A stretch of 64,000 bases of DNA, taken from NCBI RefSeq assembly GCF_014196715.1, contig NZ_JACIEF010000001.1, positions 1,284,872-1,348,871 on the forward strand, in the 5' to 3' direction. The notes beneath the pieces are model-generated. The model had not been told where the DNA came from. It did no database searches and saw nothing but the letters and a program-made list of their open reading frames with translations. The stretch is from Pedobacter zeae (GTDB taxonomy: Bacteria > Bacteroidota > Bacteroidia > Sphingobacteriales > Sphingobacteriaceae). The position numbers and the translations under genes are program-made. This document shows positions 1 through 8,908 of this stretch, one piece after another; positions within the stretch are counted from its first letter, which is position 1, and every line of letters starts with the position of its first letter.

Positions 1-1106
1 CCATTGGTGAAGGCTCGAAACAGAGTATCAGGTCTCAGTTATCAGGTATGGGGTCTAATATGATTACCATTATGCCCCAAAGTAACGAGCCCGGTGGTGT
101 ACGTTTACAGGGAAGCAGCATCCAGACCCTGAAACTGCAAGACATTACAGCCATTAAAAAGCTGCAGTCTAAAAACATAAACGGACTATCTCCCGTGGTT
201 TCTACCAGCGGACAGGCTATAAAAGGGGGCTATAACTGGCCAACCACCATTACCGGGGTGAGTCCCGATTATTTAAATATCCGTCAGTTAAAACTTCAGG
301 ATGGTATTCTCTTTTCCGAAAACGACGTGAAACGTTTCGCCAAGGTTTGCCTTTTGGGTAAAACTGTAATCGATAATTTATTTCCTGACGGAAGCAATCC
401 TATTGGTCAGATTATCAGGTTTAAAAACATTCCTTTTCAGGTAATTGGTACTTTAGTACCTAAAGGGCAAAGTAATTTCGGACAGGATCAGGATGATATT
501 ATCATTGCGCCTTACACCACTGTACAAAAGAGGATTACGGCTACCAATTACCTGCAAAGTATTTATGCCTCTGCAACCACTGAAGCTTCGAGCGATGCGG
601 CAACCACCGAAATTTCGAATGCCATACGGGAAAGTCACAGGTTAACCGCGGCAGAAACTGATGATTTTCAGGTACGTACACAGGCCGAATTAATCAGCAC
701 CATCAGCTCTACCAGTAGTATGCTTACCGTTCTTTTAACTGCCATTGCAGGCATTTCGTTGTTTATAGGTGGTATTGGAATTATGAATATCATGTACGTT
801 TCAGTTACTGAACGAACACGTGAGATAGGTTTACGAATGTCTATAGGTGCCCGCGGACAGGACGTTTTAATGCAATTTTTAATAGAGGCCGTTTTAATCA
901 GTATCACCGGTGGTGTTATAGGGGTTGTTTTGGGGGTAAGTTCTGCTTATCTTATCTCCTACTTCTTGAACTGGCCCATTTTAATAGCCGAATCGTCGAT
1001 CGTAATTTCCTTTGTGGTATGTGCCATCACCGGTGTTTTCTTTGGTTACTACCCGGCAAAAAAAGCATCCAATTTAGATCCGATTGATGCATTAAGATAT
1101 GAATAA
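1..1106 (+). CDS. MacB/FtsX-type ABC transporter permease, 5'-truncated by window edge
   Basis: This is the C-terminal part of an inner-membrane ABC permease of the MacB/FtsX family, which couples cytoplasmic ATP hydrolysis to periplasmic work such as efflux of macrolides, peptides or lipoproteins. The frame is open from the first bases of the window (in-frame residues read IGEGSKQSIRSQLSGMGSN), so the ATG at 48 is internal and the true start lies outside. A periplasmic MacB core domain is followed by the FtsX domain with three hydrophobic helices near the end and the typical tail GYYPAKKASNLDPIDALRYE. The ATPase and membrane-fusion partners are presumably upstream of the window. A LytS/LytTR pair follows 150 bases later, an arrangement often seen with regulated MacAB-type pumps. 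The substrate cannot be told from the sequence. Confidence 0.9.
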   Translation, partial: IGEGSKQSIRSQLSGMGSNMITIMPQSNEPGGVRLQGSSIQTLKLQDITAIKKLQSKNINGLSPVVSTSGQAIKGGYNWPTTITGVSPDYLNIRQLKLQDGILFSENDVKRFAKVCLLGKTVIDNLFPDGSNPIGQIIRFKNIPFQVIGTLVPKGQSNFGQDQDDIIIAPYTTVQKRITATNYLQSIYASATTEASSDAATTEISNAIRESHRLTAAETDDFQVRTQAELISTISSTSSMLTVLLTAIAGISLFIGGIGIMNIMYVSVTERTREIGLRMSIGARGQDVLMQFLIEAVLISITGGVIGVVLGVSSAYLISYFLNWPILIAESSIVISFVVCAITGVFFGYYPAKKASNLDPIDALRYE

Positions 1107-1259
1107 CAACCAGTACCTGGGTGCAGGATTATGCTATGCCAGACTGCCATGGCCTTAAAATATTTACTATTATCGCGCCGGATAAATTCAGCTTGATGAA
1201 AACGCTGAAAGAACATAATAAATAATAACTTAGTGATGCAAAGCGCCAAAGAAAAAATA

Positions 1260-2303
1260 ATGACGATTAATTTCTCCAAAAAGTGGATAAAAATTTCACT
1301 GCACATATTGGTATGGGTGGTTTTAATCACACTACCATATATTGTTAATGTGAACAGAAGCCGCCCGCCGCGTCCATTAAATAACGATGAGGAAACACAG
1401 TTTTTACGCTTAAATTTCATCAATTACTTTTACCTGATCGCTGTATTTTATTTAAACAACAAAGTTTTAATACCATCATTCTTTTATAAAAAGAGATATG
1501 TATGGTACGGTTTATTGTTTATCGGTTGTTTACTCCTGTCTATTACCATTCATTCTATATTATTCCGGATTTTACTGCCCGATCTTAATTTCAACCTCGG
1601 CAGAACCCTTTGGTTTAACACCCCTTCTTTTTTATTGACCATTGCAGCCAGCACCGCTTTTACGATGATTTCTGATCGTATTAAGGAAGAAAAACGATCT
1701 TTACAGCGCGAACAGGAAAATATGAAGACTGAACTTTCTTTTCTGCGTTCACAGATCAGTCCGCATTTTATTTTCAATGTGCTCAACAATATTGTGGCAC
1801 TGGTAAGGTTAAAAAGCAACGAATTGGAACCCACTGTAATGAAATTATCGGGTTTGATGCAATATATGCTGTACGAAACCGATGAAGAAAAAGTTTCAAT
1901 CAAAACAGAAACAGAATATCTGCAGGCTTATATCGATCTTCAGGAACAACGTTTCGGCAAAAAAGTAGCGGTAAAAGCAAACATTGAAATTGAAAGTGAG
2001 TTTGATGAAATAGAGCCGATGTTGTTGATACCATTTATCGAAAATGCCTTTAAACACGGTGTCGCGATGATCGAAAGCCCAGAGATATTTATTGATTTAA
2101 AAACAGAAGATGAGTTTTTGACCTTTGTGGTGAGAAATAAATTCAATAAAGATCAAAATGAAATAAAAGATGGCGCATCGGGCATAGGCCTTGCAAATGT
2201 GAGCCTGCGCTTAAATCTGCTATATGGGAAAAACCATCACCTGGAAATTGAAAAAGAAAATGGCTGGTTTAATGTAAACCTCAGTTTAAAATTAACCGTA
2301 TGA
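1260..2303 (+). CDS. LytS-type sensor histidine kinase
   Basis: This is a membrane sensor kinase of the His_kinase (PF06580)/LytS family that passes phosphate to the LytTR regulator encoded next. Four hydrophobic segments fill the first ~135 residues. They are followed by a short coiled linker, the phospho-acceptor motif SQISPHFIFNVLNNI (His169 with this start), and a C-terminal ATPase domain with an N-box (PFIENAFKHG) and a G-box (GASGIGLANVSLRLNLLYG). No extracellular sensing domain is present, so the membrane region itself probably senses the signal. Start codons at 1233 (GTG), 1236 and 1260 are all possible; 1260 puts the first helix closest to the N-terminus. The gene overlaps the downstream regulator by 4 bases, which implies translational coupling. 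Confidence 0.93.
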   Translation: MTINFSKKWIKISLHILVWVVLITLPYIVNVNRSRPPRPLNNDEETQFLRLNFINYFYLIAVFYLNNKVLIPSFFYKKRYVWYGLLFIGCLLLSITIHSILFRILLPDLNFNLGRTLWFNTPSFLLTIAASTAFTMISDRIKEEKRSLQREQENMKTELSFLRSQISPHFIFNVLNNIVALVRLKSNELEPTVMKLSGLMQYMLYETDEEKVSIKTETEYLQAYIDLQEQRFGKKVAVKANIEIESEFDEIEPMLLIPFIENAFKHGVAMIESPEIFIDLKTEDEFLTFVVRNKFNKDQNEIKDGASGIGLANVSLRLNLLYGKNHHLEIEKENGWFNVNLSLKLTV

Positions 2304-2998
2304 TAAAGTGTCTAGCCATTGATGATGAGCCTTTGGCCCTGAAGTTACTCGCTGATAACATTAGCCGTATTCCGTTTTTAGAGTTGGTAGCCAGCTGTGA
2401 TGATGCTTTTGCAGCCAATAAGATTATGCAGGAACAATCGATAGATCTCATTTTTATAGATATCCAGATGCCTGGTATTACCGGGTTACAGTTTATACAA
2501 AGTTTGATCAAAAAACCCATGGTGATTATTGTAACCGCCTATAAACAATATGCTTTAGATGGTTTCGCACTTGATGTGATGGATTATCTGATGAAACCCG
2601 TATCACTAGAGCGTTTTATGAAAGCCTGTAATAAGGCAAAAGATTTTTACGAGCTTAAACAAGCTGCCAAAAATACCAGTCTCGCCCAGCACGATTACAT
2701 GTTTGTAAATGTGGGTTACAGTTTAATGAAGATCAGTTTCGGCGACATTACCTATATTGAAGGACTCAAAGATTATATCCAGATCCATACTTCAATCAGC
2801 CCTAAGGCCGCGGTGGTACGCATGAGCATGAAAAATGTAGAAGATCAGTTACCACCGTATTTTGAGAGGATCCATAAGTCCTTCATCATAAATATCAATA
2901 AAATAACTGCAATCCGGAAAAATTCATTATTTATAGCAGAAAAGGAATTACCTGTAAGTGAAACTTATAAACAGGTAATCGAAAAGTTGTTAAAATAA
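2300..2998 (+). CDS. LytTR-family response regulator
   Basis: This is the cytoplasmic partner of the preceding LytS-like kinase. It has a receiver domain at residues 1-115 with the acidic pocket DDE near residues 8-10, phospho-acceptor Asp54 in DLIFIDIQMPG, and the conserved Lys in YLMKPVSLERF. A C-terminal LytTR DNA-binding domain (about 130-232) contains the usual ISFGDITYIEGLKDYIQIH and FERIHKSFIININKI segments. The start ATG overlaps the kinase stop (ATGA). Regulators of this class usually activate promoters with pairs of ~9-bp direct repeats; the upstream MacB-type pump is the most likely target (inference). Confidence 0.95.
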   Translation: MIKCLAIDDEPLALKLLADNISRIPFLELVASCDDAFAANKIMQEQSIDLIFIDIQMPGITGLQFIQSLIKKPMVIIVTAYKQYALDGFALDVMDYLMKPVSLERFMKACNKAKDFYELKQAAKNTSLAQHDYMFVNVGYSLMKISFGDITYIEGLKDYIQIHTSISPKAAVVRMSMKNVEDQLPPYFERIHKSFIININKITAIRKNSLFIAEKELPVSETYKQVIEKLLK

Positions 2999-3047
2999 GT
3001 ACATTTAAGAGATACAGTAACTGAAGAAATATTGCGACCTAAATTCT

Positions 3048-4364
3048 TTAAACCGTCTTCACTTCATCTTCGTTGTAATCCTCAATATCTGTAATATAGC
3101 CGTTTATCAAAAGGAAATCAAATAAAGGTTTTGCTTCCGGTGTAACAGGCATATTTGCTGTGGTAATTACCTGATTGGTCTTTTTATCGAGAAATGGATA
3201 GGCAAATAAACGCACATTGGTATTGAACATATCGTTCACATAACTTAATAATTGGCCTGAATAGTTTTCGCCGGTGAAATTCTTCGAGTTGAATACAAAC
3301 TTCAGGTTGTTAATATTCGTCGCCAAACCCACACTTTTCGGTTTACATCTTGCAAGATATTTAGCCAAACGGTTATGCCTTGTGAAATTAGAAACAATGA
3401 CAATATTCCCTGTGTCGCACATTTCCTGTGTACGTCTGGCAACGCTTTCAAGATCTACATCATCAGGGGTTTCCTGTGCATCTGTTAAAACGTTAGTAAG
3501 CAATACCTCTATCATTACTGCCAAATTCCCTTCCTCTACTTTGTTGGTACGTTTAAACTGGTCAGTAGCTTTATTGAACAAATTGAAGTTAGGCAACGAT
3601 TTCTGGCCGTATTTGGTACGCAGGATCATGATGTCTTTCTTGTACAAAAGATCTTTAGCCTGCCGCGGATGTGCATCTGCATCAAAAATAGCTGCTGCAG
3701 AGAAATCTTTCATAATCATATAAAGGTTAAGCAGGATATTATCCACTCCTAGGAAAGCCGGACCTTTAACCGAAATCAGATCGATTTCTACTGAGCCGAT
3801 GGTTAAATTATCGGCCAGTGATTCTACCATTAACTTTGGATCGTGGTAGTGGTAAAAAGCAGCATAAAGTAAATTTACGCCAATAATTCCTAAAACACGC
3901 TGTTGCATGTTTACATCGGTATCCAACAAACGCACATGGAAAAATATTTCGTTCGGAAAACCTCCCGGATCGCTTTGAAAGCGGAGCCCAACCCAGCCAT
4001 GTGGCTCGTTGGTACGTTTATAATTCAGGGTAGTAACGGTATCGGCAAAGGCAAAAAAAGTACGGCTTTCATATTTTTCGCCCGATAAACGTTCGTTTAG
4101 CAAACTAAACTCATGATCGAGCATCCGAAGAAGCCGGTTCTGACTTACATAGCGGCCGTTTGTTTCAGCCCCATAGATGGCATCGCTGAAAGTCATATCA
4201 TAGGCCGACATGGTTTTGGCAACTGTTCCAGATGCTGCGCCAGCATTAAAAAAGTTTCTTGAAACTTCCTGCCCAGCGCCGATTTCGGCAAAAGTACCAT
4301 AAATCCGTGGGTCGAGGTTTATTTTTAGTGCTTTACGTTTGGTGTCCAGAATTTCTCTCTCCAT
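3048..4364 (-). CDS. conserved Bacteroidota protein of unknown function
   Basis: This is a 438-residue cytoplasmic-looking protein with no signal peptide and no clear membrane helix. I recognise it as a protein very widely conserved in Bacteroidota (N-terminus MEREILDTKRKALKINLDPR, then GTFAEIGAGQEVSRNFFNAG). From memory, relatives have been labelled TonB-dependent receptor or nicotinate-nucleotide adenylyltransferase. Neither label fits: there is no TonB box, plug or beta-barrel pattern, and no HxGH nucleotidyltransferase motif. The start at 4364 is preferred over an upstream one at 4379 because a TACTTTTG -7 box ends 4 bases before this ATG, so an upstream codon would lie before the predicted transcript. 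The gene is monocistronic here. Its function is unknown. Confidence 0.85.
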   Translation of the reverse strand: MEREILDTKRKALKINLDPRIYGTFAEIGAGQEVSRNFFNAGAASGTVAKTMSAYDMTFSDAIYGAETNGRYVSQNRLLRMLDHEFSLLNERLSGEKYESRTFFAFADTVTTLNYKRTNEPHGWVGLRFQSDPGGFPNEIFFHVRLLDTDVNMQQRVLGIIGVNLLYAAFYHYHDPKLMVESLADNLTIGSVEIDLISVKGPAFLGVDNILLNLYMIMKDFSAAAIFDADAHPRQAKDLLYKKDIMILRTKYGQKSLPNFNLFNKATDQFKRTNKVEEGNLAVMIEVLLTNVLTDAQETPDDVDLESVARRTQEMCDTGNIVIVSNFTRHNRLAKYLARCKPKSVGLATNINNLKFVFNSKNFTGENYSGQLLSYVNDMFNTNVRLFAYPFLDKKTNQVITTANMPVTPEAKPLFDFLLINGYITDIEDYNEDEVKTV

Positions 4365-4570
4365 GCCGCAAAAGTACAAAAAATGCCGTTAAGGTAATTT
4401 TATGAATGCAACTTAAAATCGATCTAAATACTGTATCTCTCAAAACGCAACCCTGAATTTATTTCAGCGGCTGTTTGCAGGAAAGATGCTGGCCACAAAT
4501 AGCTACAAGGCAATTGGCAATACTATTTCTACTTATAAAATAAGTTCAGGATGATGACCGGGGTGGAATG

Positions 4571-4608
4571 AAAAAAAAATAAGGTTAATGCCATCCGGCA
4601 TTAACCTT
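4571..4608 (-). terminator. rho-independent terminator
   Basis: A perfect 12-bp stem (4581-4592 with 4597-4608, loop ATCC) is followed on the minus strand by a run of nine T. It ends the short transcription unit at 4639-4700 or acts as a second terminator for hsp20. Confidence 0.85.
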
Positions 4609-4638
4609 ATAAAACCTAAACCTAAATCATTATGAAAC

Positions 4639-4692
4639 TTACACCGGCTTTTCAATCACCTCTACCAACCCATTGGCCGGTGCAAGCTTCAT
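4639..4692 (-). other. possible 17-residue peptide or small RNA between two terminators
   Basis: This minus-strand stretch lies between the hsp20 terminator (4720-4739) and a stronger terminator (4571-4608). It contains ATG, 16 sense codons and TAA, giving the peptide MKLAPANGLVEVIEKPV. The same DNA forms a large imperfect inverted repeat (GAAACTTACACCGGC near 4634 against GCCGGTGCAAGCTTC near 4677, 13 of 15 positions paired), so the transcript could be a structured RNA instead. I see no convincing -7 box of its own. Either reading is tentative. Confidence 0.3.
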
Positions 4693-4719
4693 AAGCTCTA
4701 AAAAAAACTAAACTATTAT

Positions 4720-4739
4720 GAAAAATTCCCTCCGGGAAT
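4720..4739 (-). terminator. short terminator hairpin after hsp20
   Basis: A 6-bp stem (ATTCCC with GGGAAT, loop of 3) lies 8 bases after the hsp20 stop and is followed on the minus strand by five T. It is a weak rho-independent terminator and probably allows read-through to 4571. Confidence 0.55.
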
Positions 4740-4746
4740 ATCTTGA

Positions 4747-5181
4747 TTACGATACTACAATTTCCTTGTGTTGTAATTTAGCATCGTCTTTTTTGCTGAT
4801 ATTGATCGATAAAATACCGTCTTTGTATTCAGCGGTAATGTTATCTCCATCTGCACTATCAGGTAAATTAAATGATCTTGCAAATGAGCTGTAATCAAAC
4901 TCTTTACGTGTAAAATCTTTGGTTACCTGGGTTTCGTCCTTTTTAACTTCTGCCCAAACCGAAAGGGTATCTTTTTTTAAATTGATCTGAAAATCTTCTT
5001 TTTTTAAACCTGGTGCAGCCAATTCGATCACATAAGCATTTTCTTTTTCGTGGATGTTCACATTTGGTGATTTATCAACCAATTTATTTTTAGTGATCGC
5101 ATCGCTAAACAATGAATCAAAAACATTGTTAAAGTAAGGGGCCGTGTTGCGGGTTCTGTTGTTAAAATTTACTAGTGTCAT
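4747..5181 (-). CDS. Hsp20/alpha-crystallin small heat-shock protein
   Basis: This is an ATP-independent holdase chaperone of the Hsp20 family that binds unfolding proteins in the cytoplasm. The 144 residues have the usual length and layout: a short N-terminal arm (MTLVNFNNRTRNTAPYFNNV), an alpha-crystallin domain of about 90 residues starting near NVNIHEKENAYVIELAAPG, and the A-x-x-x-(D/N)-G-(I/V)-L signature as ITAEYKDGILSINISKK near the C-terminus. It is monocistronic, followed by its own hairpin terminator and a possible small RNA. Heat-shock control is expected for the family, but I cannot see a specific operator. Confidence 0.95.
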   Translation of the reverse strand: MTLVNFNNRTRNTAPYFNNVFDSLFSDAITKNKLVDKSPNVNIHEKENAYVIELAAPGLKKEDFQINLKKDTLSVWAEVKKDETQVTKDFTRKEFDYSSFARSFNLPDSADGDNITAEYKDGILSINISKKDDAKLQHKEIVVS

Positions 5182-5249
5182 ATCGTTTACTCTTTAATTT
5201 TTAAATTGATATTTCACCTTATTCAACTTACATACCAAACCAGATATTT

Positions 5250-5732
5250 ATGATTTTAAAGACATTTTGGCAAAATAAATCAAAAAATAAAGACAAATTG
5301 GCAGTTATTAAGTCTTTTTCAGACAAATTCAACTATAAAACCAATATCCATTTGCGCTTCATTGATTTTGATATGATGGGACATGTAAACAATTCAGTTT
5401 ACTTTACCTACCTCGAAATTGCCAGAACGAAATATTGGGAAGAAATTATAAAATGGGATTGGAAGAAAACCGGTATTGTGATCGCACATGCTGAACTTGA
5501 TTATATTTTGCCTATTGTAATGGATGATAAAATTGCCATTCACGTAAAAACATCAAGAATTGGTACAACAAGTTTCGACCTGGATTATCAGATTGTTAAA
5601 CTAAGAGGAAATGAAGAAGTAATCTGCAGCAAGGGAAAAACCGTTTGCATCGCAATGGATTATAATACCGGCAAACCCACCGCCATTCCGGAAGAAGAAA
5701 AACAGAAAATGCTGGGTTTTGAACAATTGTAA
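5250..5732 (+). CDS. acyl-CoA thioesterase, 4HBT hotdog family
   Basis: This 160-residue hotdog-fold thioesterase probably hydrolyses acyl-CoA or acyl-ACP thioesters in the cytoplasm. The key motif RFIDFDMMGHVNNSVYF (about residues 37-53) carries the catalytic Asp and the GHVNN turn of the YbgC/FatA-like group. The next stretch, YLEIARTKYWEEI, fits the central helix. There is no operon partner; hsp20 is divergent with a 68-base spacer, and a REP-like hairpin follows the stop. The substrate is not determined. Confidence 0.9.
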   Translation: MILKTFWQNKSKNKDKLAVIKSFSDKFNYKTNIHLRFIDFDMMGHVNNSVYFTYLEIARTKYWEEIIKWDWKKTGIVIAHAELDYILPIVMDDKIAIHVKTSRIGTTSFDLDYQIVKLRGNEEVICSKGKTVCIAMDYNTGKPTAIPEEEKQKMLGFEQL

Positions 5733-5742
5733 AAAGCACGGG

Positions 5743-5815
5743 CCGTCATGCTGAATTCATTTCAGCATCTTAACATGCCAGTTATTAAGACCCTGAAACA
5801 AGTTCAGGGTGACGG
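5743..5815. repeat. REP-like inverted repeat, GTCATGCTGAA family
   Basis: This intergenic hairpin lies between convergent genes. It is framed by CCGTCA and TGACGG and contains the units GTCATGCTGAA/TTTCAGCATC and CCTGAAACAAGTTCAGGG. A shorter copy of the same family occurs at 56818-56847. It may also serve as a bidirectional terminator. Confidence 0.65.
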
Positions 5816-5830
5816 ATAGAGCGTGTGAAA

Positions 5831-7234
5831 TCAATCAGGCATAATCTTTCCCGGATTTAATATGCCATTAGGATCGAAAACCTTTTTAATCCCCCGCATC
5901 AAATTAAGATGAATTTCGGAATATTTAATTGGCATAAATTCTTTTTGCACCAAACCTATTCCATGTTCACCAGATAGGGTTCCGCCCAAAGCTGTAGTTA
6001 ACTCAAATATTTCGGCGATACCGAACTTAAGTTTGTTTTTCCAGTCCTCATCGCTCATTCCGGCTTTGATGATGTTTACATGCAGGTTTCCATCTCCGGC
6101 ATGCCCATAACAAACACTTTCGAAACCGTATTTTGTTCCGATTTCTTTAATGCCTTTAATTAATTTTGGTAATGCTGCGCGAGGCACAACGGTATCTTCT
6201 TCTTTATAAACTGAATTAGACTTAACAGACTCGGCCATGGTTCGGCGCATGCGCCAGAGTTCTTCTTTTTGGGCAGCTGTATCAGCAAATAAAACCTCTG
6301 TGCAGTGATGCGCTTCTAAAACCGTGTTGGTTTTTTCGCAGTTTTTAAAAATATCGTCCAGGTCATCGCCGTCAAATTCAATCATCAGCAGCGCTGCAAC
6401 ATCATCTTTTAAATCAAACTTTATATCATCGAATTTAATTACCCACTCCACTCCTTTCCGCTCCATAAATTCTAATGCCGATGGGGTAACCCCAGCCCTA
6501 AAAATTGCCGAAACCGCCGCACACGCATCTTCGTTATTACTAAATGAGCCCATCATTAATACCGATTGGGTCGGTTTAGGCAAAAGCTTCGTCACAATTT
6601 TGGTCACCACGCCCAACGTACCTTCCGAGCCGATCATCATCTGGGTTAAATTATAACCCGAGGCATATTTTAAGGTGTTTGCACCAGTCCAGATAATATC
6701 GCCGTTCGGTAATACCACTTCCAGGTTCAGGATATATTCACGGATCGTTCCGTATTTTACCACCCTGGGTCCGCCAGATCCGTGTGCTACGTTACCACCA
6801 ATAAAGCACGATCCTTTGCTGCTTGGATCAACAGGATACAAAAGTCCTTTTTCCGCCACAGCATTGATAAATTCTTCAGTAATCACTCCGGGTTCAACAA
6901 TGGCCTGCAGATTTTCGGTATCAATGTCGATAATGGCCTTAAATTTTTCCATAGATAAGGAAACGCCACCATAAACAGGCAGGGCAGCACCGCTTAGCCC
7001 TGTGCCACCTCCCCTTGGGGTTACCGGAACATGGTATTCGTTACAGATTTTCAATATAGCAGAAATTTCTTCCGGCGAAGTTGGTTTCACTACAATTTCT
7101 GGCTGGTAATGCAAATCTTCTGTTTCGTCGTGACTGTAACGATCTAAACTTTCTGCATCAGTAAAAACTTTATCTGCGCCGATTGCTGCTTTAATTTCTG
7201 CTAAAATTTCAGGATTTATCTTGGTAAAGTTCAT
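5831..7234 (-). CDS. FAD-linked 2-hydroxyacid oxidoreductase (GlcD/D-lactate dehydrogenase family)
   Basis: This is a 467-residue flavoenzyme that oxidises a 2-hydroxyacid (glycolate, D-lactate or similar) to the 2-oxoacid. The N-terminal FAD_binding_4 (PCMH) domain covers residues ~40-215, with PRGGGTGLSGAALP and the FAD-contacting GGNVAHGSGGPRVVKYGT. A FAD-oxidase C-terminal domain ends in GHAGDGNLHVNI and SGEHGIGLVQKEFM, where the His residues support catalysis. The start at 7234 is preferred because it avoids overlap with folB, which ends 2 bases upstream; the two are cotranscribed. GlcE/GlcF partners are absent, so it may be a stand-alone D-lactate-type dehydrogenase (inference). Confidence 0.92.
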   Translation of the reverse strand: MNFTKINPEILAEIKAAIGADKVFTDAESLDRYSHDETEDLHYQPEIVVKPTSPEEISAILKICNEYHVPVTPRGGGTGLSGAALPVYGGVSLSMEKFKAIIDIDTENLQAIVEPGVITEEFINAVAEKGLLYPVDPSSKGSCFIGGNVAHGSGGPRVVKYGTIREYILNLEVVLPNGDIIWTGANTLKYASGYNLTQMMIGSEGTLGVVTKIVTKLLPKPTQSVLMMGSFSNNEDACAAVSAIFRAGVTPSALEFMERKGVEWVIKFDDIKFDLKDDVAALLMIEFDGDDLDDIFKNCEKTNTVLEAHHCTEVLFADTAAQKEELWRMRRTMAESVKSNSVYKEEDTVVPRAALPKLIKGIKEIGTKYGFESVCYGHAGDGNLHVNIIKAGMSDEDWKNKLKFGIAEIFELTTALGGTLSGEHGIGLVQKEFMPIKYSEIHLNLMRGIKKVFDPNGILNPGKIMPD

Positions 7235-7235
7235 T

Positions 7236-7604
7236 TTATTTGGCTGATGTATAAGATAGTTTAACAAACGAATGCCCGACCTGGCCCGGCATAGGGGGAT
7301 TTAATTTTTTAATGCTTGCCTGAACAGTATCAACGAAAGGATACAGTGCTGTTACTTTGGAAATGATATTATTCAAAACAGTTTCTAAAAGTTTCTGTGT
7401 GTTTTTCATTTCTGCGAGGATGATATTATTTAGTTCCTCGTAGTTGACCGTTTGTGCCAGTTCATCATCAAAGCCCTGAGGTGTAAATTCTGTTTCCAGG
7501 TCTACAATAAAATGATTCCCGGTCAATTGCTCTTCTGGATAATAGCCATGAAGGGCAAAACATTTTACATCTTTTAGGGCAACGGTTTGTTTTAAATGGC
7601 TCAT
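7236..7604 (-). CDS. folB: dihydroneopterin aldolase
   Basis: FolB cleaves 7,8-dihydroneopterin to 6-hydroxymethyl-dihydropterin and glycolaldehyde in folate synthesis. The 122-residue length is normal. It shows the family's opening (VALKDVKCFALHGYYPEEQLTGNHFIVDLE), with Tyr and Glu at the expected active-site places, the NYEELNNII segment, and a late Lys-containing strand (VQASIKKLNPPMPGQVGH). It is the first gene of a two-gene unit with the FAD oxidoreductase. A TATTTTTG box sits about 17 bases upstream of the ATG. Confidence 0.93.
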   Translation of the reverse strand: MSHLKQTVALKDVKCFALHGYYPEEQLTGNHFIVDLETEFTPQGFDDELAQTVNYEELNNIILAEMKNTQKLLETVLNNIISKVTALYPFVDTVQASIKKLNPPMPGQVGHSFVKLSYTSAK

Positions 7605-7717
7605 GTTTGTGCTGTAAGCTGCAAAAATAATTTTTTATTCACGAATATAATGCCCCTTGCCGTAAATTGTTACCTTTGAAATTATCGCGATTTCTTAACC
7701 AGATAACACGAAATTAC

Positions 7718-8908
7718 ATGAGCAAATCAGCAAAAAAAGACCTTTATGAGGCACCAGACTACTATTTATTAGATGAATTATTAACTGACGAGCATAAACT
7801 GATCCGTGCAACGGCCAGGGATTGGGTAAAAAAAGAAGTTAGTCCGGTGATTGAAGATTATGCACAAAGGGCAGAATTTCCAAAGCATTTAATAAAGGGC
7901 CTCGCTGATATTGGTGCATTCGGACCGACTATCCCGGTTGAATATGGTGGCGCAGGTTTAGATTATATGGCTTATGGAATTTTGATGCAGGAAATTGAAC
8001 GCGGCGATTCGGGTATCCGTTCTACCGCATCAGTTCAGGGTTCGTTGGTGATGTATCCTATTTATGCCTATGGTACGGAAGAACAGCGTAAAAAATACCT
8101 GCCAAAACTGGCCAGTGGCGAACTGATGGGCTGCTTTGGTTTAACAGAACCCGATCATGGCTCTAACCCCGGAGGAATGGTAACAAACATTAAAGATGCA
8201 GGAAGTCATTATATATTAAATGGTGCCAAAATGTGGATCAGCAATGCACCTTTTGCAGATATTGCCGTGGTTTGGGCCAAAGATGAATCGGGCAAGATCA
8301 GGGGGATGGTGGTAGAGCGTGGCATGGAAGGCTTTTCGACCCCCGAAACGCATAATAAATGGAGTTTACGTGCTTCGGCTACGGGCGAACTGGTTTTCGA
8401 TAACGTTAAAATACCAAAAGAAAATGTTTTCCCTGAAATAAGTGGGTTAAAAGGTCCGTTGGGTTGTTTAAACCAGGCCCGTTATGGTATCGCCTGGGGC
8501 GCCCTTGGCGCAGCAATGGATTGTTACGATACGGCTTTACGTTACTCAAAAGAACGCATCCAGTTTGGAAAGCCCATTGGTGGTTTCCAGTTACAGCAAA
8601 AGAAACTGGCCGAGATGGTAACCGAAATTACCAAAGGCCAGCTGTTGGTTTGGCGTTTGGGCGTATTAAAGAGTGAGAACAGGGCTTCTGCCGAGCAGAT
8701 ATCAATGGCCAAAAGAAACAGTGTGGAAATTGCGCTGGATATTGCCCGCAATGCCAGGCAGATGCTGGGCGGGATGGGCATTACCGGTGAATATTCAATC
8801 ATGAGGCATATGATGAACCTGGAATCGGTAGTAACTTACGAAGGTACGCACGACATACATTTACTCATTACCGGAATGGACGTAACCGGATTAAATGCTT
8901 TTAAATAA
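7718..8908 (+). CDS. glutaryl-CoA dehydrogenase-like acyl-CoA dehydrogenase
   Basis: This 396-residue FAD enzyme of the acyl-CoA dehydrogenase family most resembles glutaryl-CoA dehydrogenase, which oxidises and decarboxylates glutaryl-CoA to crotonyl-CoA in lysine and tryptophan breakdown. The FAD-binding stretch CFGLTEPDHGSNPGGM, the middle strand GAKMWISNAPFADI, the R-Q-F motif (KERIQFGKPIGGFQLQQ) and the catalytic Glu in VTYEGTHDIHLLITG are all present. The YEGTHDIH context is characteristic of the glutaryl-CoA branch. The start at 7718 is preferred over 7667 because a TACCTTTG -7 box at 7670-7677 would lie inside a longer frame. Confidence 0.9.
   Translation: MSKSAKKDLYEAPDYYLLDELLTDEHKLIRATARDWVKKEVSPVIEDYAQRAEFPKHLIKGLADIGAFGPTIPVEYGGAGLDYMAYGILMQEIERGDSGIRSTASVQGSLVMYPIYAYGTEEQRKKYLPKLASGELMGCFGLTEPDHGSNPGGMVTNIKDAGSHYILNGAKMWISNAPFADIAVVWAKDESGKIRGMVVERGMEGFSTPETHNKWSLRASATGELVFDNVKIPKENVFPEISGLKGPLGCLNQARYGIAWGALGAAMDCYDTALRYSKERIQFGKPIGGFQLQQKKLAEMVTEITKGQLLVWRLGVLKSENRASAEQISMAKRNSVEIALDIARNARQMLGGMGITGEYSIMRHMMNLESVVTYEGTHDIHLLITGMDVTGLNAFK

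Noticed and set aside
3048..4364. Annotation as TonB-dependent receptor or nucleotidyltransferase
   Set aside because: No signal peptide, plug, barrel or HxGH motif is present, so I call it unknown.
5743..5815. Repeated hairpin units considered as a CRISPR-like array
   Set aside because: There is no series of equal direct repeats with unique spacers and no cas genes; these are REP-like inverted repeats.
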